In this document: piece by piece, positions 32,352 through 43,519 of the stretch
How the letters are laid out: each line of letters begins with the position of its first letter
Numbering within the stretch: the first letter of the stretch is position 1
Assembly (NCBI GenBank): GCA_024305745.1
Contig: JAHRBS010000002.1
Location: 2,356,001-2,420,000 of the forward strand
Length of the DNA: 64,000 nucleotides
Direction: 5' to 3'
Origin: Polyporus tsugae
Lineage: Eukaryota > Basidiomycota > Agaricomycetes > Polyporales > Polyporaceae
Notes under the pieces: generated by a model
What the model was told of the DNA's origin: nothing
Seen by the model: the letters and a program-made list of their open reading frames with translations, nothing else
Database searches by the model: none
Position numbers and translations under genes: made by a program

Positions 32352-33285
32352 AGGACCCCTGACAATTCACCAAAATGCCTGATCCTTGCCTCAAAATTTC
32401 GCTCAGATTTGTCCGAAAGATCAGGCCATACTTGGCGGCCAATTTGGCCGGATTAAATCAGGCGTTCGGGCCCTGGAGCCCCGTTTGTCCGGATAATCGG
32501 ATGTGGCCTCCGAAAGGGCGATTTTGTCCGGATTCGAGAGGATCAGGCGTGTTTTTCGCTCTCTGCTGTCGGAAAACACAAGAAAACGCGATATATAGCT
32601 GCTAAATGACTCGCGAGATACAACTGAGGGATGTTACAGAGTGTGAAACAAGCAGCGAAGGCTACAGAAAGTATCTACTGATCATAGCCCACTAGTGTCA
32701 TCCGAGTCCTTGGACTTGCGACGCGCCTTCGCCAATTGGTCCACAGCGTTCACAACTACGGGCAGCCATTGTTGGCCATAATCAGGATTCTCGAGGGAGG
32801 GAGTAGGTGGGGGTGTAGAGTGCCACGTCGAAAAATTCGAGTGCACGCATGGACTAGTACGCACTGATCAATATTCCACACTCCGCACTACCCTTGTACA
32901 TTAGCTTCTGTTGTTAATACATGCTTCAAGATATTTGTACAGCGCTTCTAGACACTATATGAACCGTTGGACCCATCATCAATCGACGGTAAGTATGAGT
33001 GTTACTACAAACAGTAGACTTCGCAACCAGGCCCTGCTGGTCACCGGACCGCCAGCAGGCCGGTACATCGGCCGGACCATCACCCGATTCTGCCCTGCTC
33101 CGCCATAGCCTTGCCGGATTTCCGTCCCGGGATCAGGCCTCTGCCCAAGTCGACCGCATATGTCTGGATCATGGCATGAGGCATTTTAGCCAAATGTCCG
33201 GATAAAAATCAGGCATGGACCCCTCCAAAATCCCAAAATTGTCCGGATTAGGGATCAGGGATATGGGTGAATTGTCAGGGGTCCT
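32352..33285. mobile_element. Non-autonomous hAT-like DNA transposon (934 bp)
   Basis: The termini AGGACCCCTGACAATTCACC and their exact inverse form 20-bp perfect inverted repeats, flanked by an 8-bp duplication. Duplications of eight bases are characteristic of hAT and some related superfamilies. Subterminal copies of GTCCGGAT, ATCAGG and their variants are scattered near both ends (for example near 32493, 32528, 33198 and 33240), as is usual for transposase binding regions. No transposase is encoded; frames inside are short. Confidence 0.87.
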
Positions 33286-33293
33286 CCAGCTCC

Positions 33294-35272
33294 CACAGTC
33301 CACTGTTGATCGGTGGAGTGCCACAACTTAGTGGTAAGTATCGCCGAACTTGCTTGTACCTGGGTCTCGCTACGATATATGACGCTCACCGTTTATATCA
33401 CACCTTGGGGTCCTGCTGGACAAGGGGGAGCCGCTGGGTGGCTGAGTGCTGCAGGGAAAACATCATGGTGAGTCGACCGGTCGCCAACTCATACCTCATA
33501 TCATTGCAATTCAGTGATAACGTCCTTATGTAGTACGCAGCGGTGCGGTCGTGTGAGAGCACATATCACTGGATCGCCGTACTGCGGATGGTGTATCAAA
33601 ACCACATCTCATCCCCAGTACCCGACGAAGGGAGGAAGATCGAAGACGTCATTGCCGATTACAGCCTACAGCCCAGACGATACTCTGGGCGTCGTTAGCG
33701 GATTGCGCACATCTGATACGGGATGGAAAACCTCCATCTATTCATTCACCCCACTTCCTGCGCATGCAACACATTCATCCCGACCTCCCGTGGCACACGC
33801 CGACTCGGATACGAAGGACGCAGCGTTAGGAGCTCCTTTCGATTCAGATCCCCGTCTGCGGGTATCTTTAATATTAAGTACCTCATGCTGGCTTGGAATA
33901 GGAATATATTGTGATCACACGCTTCCAGATCCTGCAGTGTAGGAAATGATGCACATGAGACCTCCGTCCCCGCATCGGTGCCCCCAGCCTTCCTCACGCC
34001 GTGGAAGGTAAGCCGTTAGTCAAAGCGATGCCAGCGACCAGGCTCGCTTACTATCCACCGGAAGGCTGCTATCTCACCCCAGTCACCTCATGTCACCCAG
34101 CTCGAATGGAGTCAAGAGCCAGCGCCACTCACTCAACTAGTCCGATGTCCGAACCTGGAGACTAGCCCTCCGGATAGGTCGCTCTGGTGCCTAGTAGGTC
34201 GAGTGGCGGAGCTCATTAGTCGATTTCGAATACATGGCAGCGTGCGGATGCCGTCCGAGCGACACGACCGTCGCGGTGTCACCATGTTCCGCTCCGCCTG
34301 ATATTTGTCGATATTTAGCCTTGTGGGCGGACCGTGAGTATCAACTCCCTGACACCTCAACATCGGGCCAGTTTAACTTGCGATGGTTCCTCCCCTGCGG
34401 CATTCGAGCTACCGGTGACGGAGGAACAGAACTTGCCGAGGCAGAGCTTTGATCACATGCTTTCATTTCCGCGCCGATGGGCCCTCAGAATGATGACCAC
34501 GCGGTTGCGACGCGACTCGCCATCGCTGTGGGTGTCTGTGGGAAGTTCGCGTTTAGGGGTAAAATGTGAACAAGATCGGATGGAACAGGAGGCACATCGA
34601 TAAATTTATACAGGCTCGACGCACACTGGCATTAGATAGCAGACTGGAGAGTGGACACAACTCGCTGGTGGGAGAAACAGGGAGGACGATACGTCCACAG
34701 GCACGCCCGACACCTACCCGGGGATTACAGATCCCCAAATCAGCCGGAGCGCTGTATGTGTCTTGCGGGAGCATGTCGACTCGGACAGGATGCCCGCCCA
34801 ACTTCGTGGGGAGATCTAAAGTGGTTTCCCCCGTAACCTAGCGAAGCCGTCAGCGAGTGCGCCGAGTGGTGCCAAAGAGGGCGCAAGTCACCTCAACGTG
34901 GGGATCCGTCTTGAGCGCGGCAGCGATATGGTCGCTCATCTCGAGTCAGCTCGTCCCTGTGCTTTCATTGTTGCGAGACGTACGCGAGTTGAGCCTGGCG
35001 ACGTGAGCATGTTCAACGCTCCGACCGCTCACTCTCACTAAGTTCGGGGTGACTACGGAGACATACAAACGTCAAGCCCGTCTTCCCCGCATCTGGGTCC
35101 ACTCCGCAATTGGTCGCACTAGGTTGGCGACACTGGCGCCACATGTATTCAGAAGAAATACAATCATATGAGGCTACAGATCCGAATCCCTTGCAACCCC
35201 CAACCCTACATCAACAATCCTCAGCCCTCTAAGTCTCGAGTGCCTCAAACCCCGAACCAGTCGGATGCGCCA
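33294..35272. other. Intergenic, no gene recognised
   Basis: About 2 kb. The frames at 33514-33942 and 34234-34841 lack recognisable motifs and do not join into a credible gene. It ends at the 3' end of DUF6534 copy E. Confidence 0.4.
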
Positions 35273-37532
35273 TCAGAGGGACTCCCGGTCGTCGGAACGG
35301 TCGTCGGGGTGGGCGAGGAGCCTCGCGCCGCCCTGTTCGCCGTGCCCGTGCCTGTGCCCATGATGGGAAGGGGGGATGTCCACGAAAGTCTCTGTCGTCA
35401 CTTTGATGTCAATCACCCTGTCCGCGACCTGCCGGCACCAGCCCGAGGTCAGGCGCACGGAAGAGGAAGGAGACGTACGGAGGAGTCGGCGGACGTGGCA
35501 CCACCGGTGCCGGTGCTCACCTTCAGGTTCGGGGAGTTCGCGCCGCCGTGGCCGTGGGCCGCGCTGAGCGGGCGTACCGCGGGCGAGCAGTGGAGGGAGT
35601 TCTTGAAGTCGAGCGGGCGGAGCTCGTGCGGGTCCATGACTTGCAGCCCGAATGAGCCTGTCTCGAAGCCCTCCATGCCTTTGTCGAGCAAGGAGCGACG
35701 GGAATTGAGCCTAGGAAAGCAGAGATAAGTTAGCCGTGGCGATTGCGCAGCCTCAATGAGATTGTGAACAACTGGCGTACACGGCTAGCAGGGAGTTGGC
35801 ATACACTAGGGAAGTTGTCAGAACACGTACATAGAATGTGGAAAGACACGCTTACTCTTGGATGCGATGACGTAGATCGCACTCCATATGAGGTTGTCGG
35901 GCATGATGATAGACTGAAGAGAAGGACAACGAATCCGTAAGTGGACAATTTTGGATCGCAGCGAAGCGGCATACTCACACAGATCATCGCCGGGAAAGTG
36001 AGAAGGCTGGTGGAGAGACCTTTGCACCAGAATTCAGAAAGCTGAAAACCTGTCTTTGGAGACGTGCGTACCCGTGTTGATGGTGTACACCATCAGCACA
36101 TCCAGGAGACTGTCCGTCCTAGCAGCCACATAGGAAGAAATGAATGCCAAAGATTTAGACGTCGGTAAAGCTTGCCTTACCTCTTGAATCCCGTTCTACT
36201 TCGCCACAAGTAGAATATGAGGCAGCTTGTGACCAGAAGATCGATCATGACCGCGTTTGCGAGCATGACCCAGATCATCCACTGCGAACGAGTCAGCCGG
36301 AGGGGAATTTGGGGACACAGCTGCGTACCATATGGCCTTTGAATCCCTCGAATGTCACCAAGACAAACCTACGCCACAAAGCTTAGCATGGCGCAGGCAC
36401 GAGAACATCGATGACTCACGTCATGACAGTTACGGCTGTTTGGAAATATCAGCGCTCTGATATATACATTATAGTAAGGAAAATGAGGCTCACCAATCGC
36501 GAATGCTGGCACACATGAGGATTCAGCGGCACCGACCTAGACCACTATGGCAAACGTACCGAATTCGGACATCATGAGGACACCCTGGGATGTCTCAGTC
36601 AGATTGGTCGCCACAATTCGAGGTCAGGTTTCTCACGATAACCAGGACAGGGAGTATGCGCCTCTCTCCCACTGCCGAATCATGTCAGAATACATTGACA
36701 GACCCTGGAGTCAAGAGTATCTGGGAAACATACATAGGAAGAGGCGACGCAAAAAGAACCTGATAAGGGTCAGTACATCCCTCTCTAGTGCAAGCGAACA
36801 TGGTCACTGACGTATGGGACATAAGCATCACGACAGCCTGGCAACGATGTGTCAACGAACGTGTCGGGACTACAGATCTAGAAATGCTATCCGTACCGTT
36901 TCTGTGATCGAAATCTTGTGGCGGTTAGAGTCGCGAACTCGGAACGTCAAATACAGTACATACTCGCATGGACCTGAGGTCTCGTCGGTACGTCGATTGG
37001 CTATAGACACGGGGTATAAAAGACTCACCAGACACCGGCTCCGAGGGCGAGAGGGTTCAAATAATTTATGACGAGATAATAATAACTTTGGAACACAGTC
37101 AGATAGCGTTGCAACTGGCTAGGGAGGCGGTCATACCACAGGTGAATGTTCGTGATTGTGTGCGTGGTGTCCAATATCCTGAAACGCGTGGTTAAGTAAC
37201 GAAGGCAATGAAGGAGCGTCGCACCCACAGAAGTGCGATGACCTGCATGCCAGCTGTTAGCGTTCGAATACTGAGGCTGCTAAGATTGAGCTCACCAGGA
37301 ACTTCAAATTCGGCCCATCATCAGGATACAGACGGAAATAACGGTACGTCTGATGCGTCGTCAATCCGAACAACCTGTACCGCAAAGTTAGAGGAGGGGA
37401 CGAAATACCAGGTCGTTTTACTCACATGCATCCTACGCTGGCGCATACGAGCCAGGCGCCAAAGGTATTTGGGAGCTCGTCTGCGACGAGGGCTGCAATG
37501 GCGGGGGGTACGAGAGGCTGACTGGATGCCAT
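35273..37532 (-). CDS. DUF6534 family multi-pass membrane protein, copy E (intact)
   Basis: Twenty-one exons on the minus strand: 37532-37426, 37374-37296, 37242-37229, 37178-37137, 37085-37029, 36973-36964, 36914-36897, 36837-36812, 36759-36734, 36671-36637, 36584-36560, 36505-36494, 36435-36420, 36368-36329, 36281-36181, 36118-36072, 36019-35979, 35913-35856, 35805-35781, 35710-35479 and 35428-35273. The sum is 1167 nt (388 aa), frame kept. Landmarks are LPNTFGAWLVC, LFGLTTHQTYRYFRLYP, ILDTTHTITNIH, YYYLVINYLNPLALG, FFLRRLFL, WRSRTGFKRTDSLLDVLMVY, MPDNLIWSAIYVIASK, YANSLLAV and LNSRRSLLDKG. Seven hydrophobic segments and a polar His/Gly-rich cytosol-type tail are seen. Family function is unknown; a receptor-like role is speculation. 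Five exons are 10-18 nt, yet each matches its counterpart in the paralogues in length. Confidence 0.93.
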
Positions 37533-38867
37533 GAAGGAGGGTTGGTTGCTGCAAGTGTCCGGACGTTCGAAAGGATATGGCTGGTGGTCTTAAAGGAAAC
37601 TACCCGTTTGAGTCTCAGTTGCATCATTCTCTGTCGAATCAAGTACAAGCCCTTCATCACGGAAAGCCCGTGCGCTCGCGCGCTCGAAAGGGAACATGGG
37701 CGCAAAATACGGCGAACCGCCCGCCGGGGAAGAACCTGGTTCGTACCGTATCGACCATGTGGGAATTTGCAGTCTGCATCTATAGGGGCGTCCGTAAGAT
37801 ACGACTGTGGGTCCGTCCAGGCGTTCGTGGGACTGCCACAGCCGGACGAAGGTCTTGAGTAGAAGGGCAGTGACTTCAAGTTCACATCATCTTCGAACAC
37901 ATTACCCCTGTGTACTGTCGTCGCAACAAACCACTATGCTTCCCTTTCACAAATAACAAGCTTTAGATCGACTTTGGGCCGTGAATAGATGTGACTCACT
38001 GGTACAAGGACACGTCTTTAAGCGGGTCCCCGGTCCTTGAGGACGGTTTGGTAGTGATTTGCCTTGCGGTACTTCTCGAGCCATAGAATTGGAAAAAGAG
38101 GCTATTGTGCATGCGTGACGAACAAATGACAACAGGAGGCAAAACCAACGTACGCGTACTCCGGTGGCCAGGTCCACTTGACCGTGGGAATAGTGGTTGG
38201 TTGGCATTTATAGCCGACACTGATAACCCTTTGTTAAGCACCCGTTGAATAAATGGATTTGATAATCCTCCGGAAGTCGCGCCGTATCGCTTGTGTCCTT
38301 CCATGATGTCCACTCCCCGATAGATGCGTCCCCAAGTCGTGGAATCGGCTACGCAGAGCGCGACTTCTCCATGCTCACGCTCGCCATTTGTGGGTGAGCA
38401 TCAATCACTATCGATAAGACAAGGCACCTCAGGCTTTCACGCAACGCTGAAGGTCCGTGCCAGCGGCGTGTGGATGTCACGATGCTGGCCGTCCATACTC
38501 TTCAAAACGCGCCTACTACCACTCCATACGTCGACCAATCCTTCTGGACTGGTGGCACAGAAACCGAACCCATCAACGCCCGACCGGTATACCGCCTTCG
38601 GCTCAGACGGGACTTCGACGACAATACTCCGAGCGCTCGGCGGCGGTGATTCCATGATCTTCCCAAGACTGGGCGCACACTGTTGTGTCATCGCATCCTT
38701 CACGCTCAGCGCAGAAACGGCCGCGTTGCATCCTGTTATCCTCATTCAAGGTCGTCTGCGTTCCCGCAAACACGGTTATATGCAACCCCGAGCCCTTCTA
38801 ACGCCCAGCCCCTTCCCCTCACGCCCGCCGCCCCCCTGACGATAGCCCACCGCGACCTCCTCCTACC
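37533..38867. other. Divergent intergenic region between DUF6534 copy E and the MFS gene
   Basis: 1.3 kb between two divergently transcribed genes, so it should contain both promoters. No long conserved frame or clear TATA element was assigned. Frames at 38324-38839 overlap on both strands and look spurious. Confidence 0.5.
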
Positions 38868-40947
38868 ATGTCCTCGCCTACCGCGCCGTCCCCAAGCCCA
38901 GCGAAGGGGTCGGCGTTCTGGCTGTCGTTCATAGCAGTCGTCGTCGCGAACTTCCTCAGCGCGCTTGACATGACCGCCGTGTCGACCGCCGTTCCCACAA
39001 TGGTAAAGGACCTGCACGGCGGCGACGACTTCGTATGGATTGGATCGGCATACGGCCTTGCCAGTACAGCAATCTTGCCCTTCTCTGGACGTCTCGCGGA
39101 CGTCTTTGGACGCCGGCCAATCATGCTCGCGTCCATCGCGATCTTCTTGCTTGGGAGTGCGCTTGCAGGAGCGGCGCAAACCATGAACTGGCTTATTGCC
39201 GCCAGGAGTAAGTCCAGTCATCTCATCCAATCCCTGGTGCTAACATGAATCTGCAGCCGTGCAAGGTATCGGTGGAGGAGCCATCGTGAACTTAGGTTCT
39301 ATAATCCTTGGTGACTTAGTGTCGCTCGCCGAACGGGGGACGTATCAGGGGATCCTTATCCTCGTCTGGGCGCTCGCGGGTGCCATCGGACCAACCATCG
39401 TACGTCGTCCCATTCTACCCCGCTGGTATTTTTCTTACACTTACGCGACTTCTTGTTGAACAGGCTGGATCATTCGCTCAAGATGCATCCTGGCGTTGGC
39501 TCTTCTGTGCGTCTCAACTCACGAGCAGGACTATTACGTCTTGACAGCTGATTGACATCTCGTGTGCTAGACCTGAACCTTCCACTCGCCGGCATCGCTT
39601 TTGTCCTTGTCGCTGTTTTCCTCCGCGTAAAGACCCCCGAGGGGTCGATGAGGGATAAACTTGCACGAGTGGACTGGCTGTAAGTCACCATTGCTACCTT
39701 GCTATATACGTCACTCACGGTTACCCAACAGTGGTAACTTAAGCATCATCGCAGGTACTACGCTCGCTCTGCTTGCGTTAACTTGGGGTGGCGTCCGGTT
39801 CCCGTGGAATTCGTCTCACGTTCTCGCACCGCTCATCATCGGCGTTGTATTTATTCTCGGTTTCTTTGTATTTGAAAGCTTCGTGCCACTCGAGCCAACC
39901 ACTCCTTTGGACGTTCTGAAGAACAGGACGGCCTTGAGCGGGTAAGATGACACCTTATTCGTCCGAACCTGGCCGACTCAGCTGACAATTCTCAGGTATC
40001 TCGCAACGTTCTTCCATGGCATTGTCACTATGTCTACCATGTGTAAGTCGCGCCATCCGTTGTTGGAGACGTTTGCAATTAGCTCATTCGTCTTTCAGTC
40101 TATCTGCCCGTGTACTTCCAGGCCTGTTTCGGCTCTAGCCCCATCCACTCCAGTGTCAACATGCTCGCGACCACGCTCATTTGTGCTCCCTTGTCCTTTC
40201 TCGCTGGCGGTGTCGTGAAGAAGGTGGCCAAGTATCGCCCCACGAACTACGTCGGCTGGATCCTCATGCTCATCGGCTTCGGACTGTTCACGCTGTTCAA
40301 GTACAACTCGTCGACTGGCATGTGGGCTGGCTTCCAGGTGATCACGGCTGCTGGTATTGGTATTATCGTGAGTCATTCGACGTTTACGGCGGGAAAGACG
40401 AATCAACTGATCTCCTTTCTTCTATCGCAGTGGTCCGCAACCGTCTTCCCTATCCTCGCGTCGATCCCAGTCCACCGTTTTGCGGCAGCGCTCGCCTTCC
40501 AGAACTTCCTCCGGCAGTTCGCGCAGGTATGTATACGGCCGCATATCCCAGTGAACGTTCGTCTGACACGCATTCCCTCTCCAGACATGGGGCATCACGA
40601 TCTCGGCGTCCATCCTGCAGAACGAACTCAAGAGACACCTTCCCCAAGCCTTCGCGGCCCAGTTCCCCGAAGGCGTCGAGATCGCGTACGCGCTGATCCC
40701 CATCATCCCGACGCTCGATGATCCTCTCCGCACCGAAGTCCGCGTCGCGTTCGCAACGTCCATGTCTGTCGTCTGGAAGGTGATGCTCGGCCTCGCGGGC
40801 GGCGGCTTCCTCACGGTCTTCCTCCTCAAGGAGATCCCGATGCACACGGCGACCGACAACCGGTACGGGCTCGAGCAGGAGAAGGCGTCCAAGACGAGCT
40901 CCGAGGCGGACGCGGACGTCGAGAACGGAGAGAAGCAGGAGTTGTAG
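38868..40947 (+). CDS. Major facilitator superfamily drug/proton antiporter (DHA2, 14-helix type)
   Basis: Nine exons: 38868-39207, 39257-39399, 39464-39506, 39571-39679, 39732-39941, 39996-40042, 40099-40367, 40431-40526 and 40585-40947. The sum is 1620 nt (539 aa). It is a plasma- or vacuolar-membrane exporter by family. The N-terminus carries LDMTAVSTAVPTM at residues 33-45, the hallmark found in 14-helix drug antiporters, and the MFS signature A GRLADVFGRRP at 74-84. QGIGGGA follows at the start of exon 2. Later exons encode LPLAGI, FYLPVYFQACFG and the C-terminal helices before a charged tail. The start at 38868 is the first ATG of the open frame. All introns are 49-64 bp with standard borders. 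Substrate unknown. Confidence 0.94.
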
Positions 40948-42043
40948 GCAGGCCTGCTGGTCGTTCGGCGTGTGCCTCCCCTCGGTGTTCAATGTGGACT
41001 TGTGGATGGGAATGTAGACAGTACGAATGGGGCCTGTAAGTACTGAGGACCTTCGGCCGGAAGCTGTATGTTCTCAATATCTCAAGCCCTTGTATGCAGT
41101 ATGTTAGTAGGAGATCTCAACGTGCGTTCTCCGACTACTGTAGAGTGTAATCCGACCTAGTCAATATACTTTTTCGTTGATGCCACGCATCTGAGGAGAC
41201 CGCCAGAACTCAGCGTGGTGTGAGTACACCCACCTTGGCGTGCGTTCGGCGACGGTATCTGACCGTACCAGTAAGCAGCCAGATGACCGTCAGTGATATT
41301 AATGCGCCAGGAATTGCCACTCGACAATTCAATGCAACTGTATGCCATTTGATTCTCAGGGTTTCGGGGGACAGTCGGTATTTGATCGGAAACAAATAAT
41401 GGGCACCCACAAACCACCACAAACGGGCCTCGTGGGAACGCCGCCCATAATCGATCAGTCATTCGGGTTCGCAGACAACGGATTGGCCAGACCCTCCCGC
41501 TCGTGTGACAGTACTGCTGTGGGCGATTCTTGCGACCCAGTCGCTCTACATAGGTGATTCACGGTGTATGGGACACCCGCACGACGTGTGGTACGCTAGA
41601 TGCACCACGCGGTACAATCGCTGCCAGGCAGCTGCACGAAGAATACCTCATAACGGATAACGCTTGTGAACTTGGAAGCAGACGTGTACTGGCATGCCGT
41701 AGGACTCGTATGTGGAACACCGAAGCGGGAGATCTGTCTAGTTGGCTGCAGTACTGACAGCTATTAGCATCTCGTGTACTCCTCCACTGGCACAGGCGAA
41801 CCTTATTGCTCAGGTTCGATATAGACGCCAAACGCGCATCCTGCGAGCATGGCGGTCGCGCGGCGGTTCCCTCTCCGTTCACCTTCCAATGTGCGTCGCT
41901 TTAGTAGTGACTTCCGACCGCACGCACCCCCCCTCCCCTAATTCTACACCCTCAGGCTACAGCAGCGGACGTGCGTGCCAAACCGGAAGAACGGTGCTCC
42001 GGGTCATGAGTAGGTATAGCAGCGACAACACCAGGGTCCGGTC
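40948..42043. other. Intergenic, no gene recognised
   Basis: About 1.1 kb after the MFS gene. A minus-strand frame at 41210-41422 has a hydrophobic segment but no start, splice partners or family resemblance that would support a gene. Confidence 0.4.
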
Positions 42044-42410
42044 ACGTCGGGCGGTCGAATTGTGGATGCCAAGGCTAGCCGTGGGAGGTTGAGTGAGCAA
42101 TCCTCCGCTCTCAACCGGACGGAGGCACGGGACGCACCTGCGAGTATGAAGACAGCAGCATGGGAGCATGCACTGCTTGTGGAACTGCTGCCGCTTCCCG
42201 ACATCCATCTGTAACCTGTTGATGGGGTCCGTACTCGCAACGATGTGGGGAGATCACGACTTGGCGTCAGAGCGGCCTCTCTTCCTTCGCGGGCGTTAGT
42301 CGAACGCATGCACGGTCGCCGGACATCCAACGAGCGTCATATAGGACACGAGCGCGCCTGAACTGCCAGTCAGCTTGCGAGAAGTGTGGGTGGCTCGTGG
42401 TAAGGATCTT
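42044..42410 (+). repeat. Dispersed repeat of about 370 bp, copy 2
   Basis: Plus-strand copy of the repeat at 22310-22690, beginning CACGTCGGGCGGTCGAATTG and ending GCGAGAAGTGTGGGTGG. Internal blocks such as CTTCCTTCGCGGGCGTTAG align with CTTCCTTCGTGGGCGTTGG of copy 1. Confidence 0.65.
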
Positions 42411-43424
42411 TCGCAAACGGCATAAGTGGCACGGCCAAAATGATGAACATCGATGCGGTCTGGAACAGGCGCACCTGCAGTAGTAACGTTCGGCTTCTGT
42501 GATCATGACAGACGGGAGCGTTCTGAAAACGCTCACCTGTGCCGCCTTCGCTGTCCGCGTCGTGCATTCGCAGCTACATTTAAGAAGCTCGCGATAGTCA
42601 AGCTTGGCAGCGTCCCCCGGGCTGTTTCGGTGTGACTGGTAATCTCCGTCGGCGGCGGAACCTGAGGCCTGAGGAAGTGCAAGGACAACTATAGGGAGAT
42701 GACCTGTTATCTAGGGCTGTAAATGCGACGATTGCAACTTACAGAGAAAATTTATTATGGGACCGGCTGGCGGACGAGGAGTGTTCTTTCGAGATACCTA
42801 TTCGAGTCGTAGCCGGCTTCAGGGCGTCAATGAAATGAGTGCGGGGCAATTCCCACGCCTGCCCCAAGCTTCGTCACCAAAGTTAAGGTTCTGGTCCGAC
42901 TGCCATACTTACTGCACTCTCATCTTCCCGCTGCCAGCCCCGGACACTCCACATCTGCTCAAACTTCAGATTAACTCACACTGCCTCCTAATCAACACTG
43001 CTTTGCTGTAGTATCGTTCTAGGTATCAAGATTTTTATCAGCGACGTCATGATATAGCGCTGGGAGGTAAGTATCTTAAATGCCGCACTGGTCCTTCGAG
43101 TCGAACATATCTTGGAATTTCTTGACTGCTACCCATCCCATGCAAGCGATCCTTGTGTATCCACTATGCACGATCTCAACTACTCCTAGTTTCCTGGATA
43201 TTGCAGTGTTAAGCGGCTTGCCCACAGCTTCTACTGCGCTACGGCGGCACGTCCGCTTCTGTGTACCGTTGAGTATCAGGTTCCTTGTGCGACATAGATT
43301 AAGAATCATCATCGTGATAGTGTCTGATCCTCCTCCCAATTCGTTATGACCGCAGTACCAGCTGTTCTTGCCACAGCATTCGAGGTCGGATTAGACCTAT
43401 CCATAATTACCCTCGTCCGGCCTG
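42411..43424. other. Upstream region of DUF6534 copy F
   Basis: The part nearest the gene (about 43190-43340) resembles the upstream region of copy B, so the promoter was duplicated with the gene. The distal part shows no gene. Confidence 0.5.
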
Positions 43425-43431
43425 TATAAAA
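43425..43431 (+). promoter_or_regulatory. TATA box of DUF6534 copy F
   Basis: TATAAAA within CCTGTATAAAAG, 89 bp before the ATG at 43520; sequence and spacing are shared with copy B. Confidence 0.72.
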
Positions 43432-43519
43432 GGGTATTCACTAGGGTGGGCATAGGCGTTTTAGCCCCGCACCGTTTTTCTGATCTCTTGTCGACTGTGG
43501 CGTCGTTCTTTTGGGAAAC

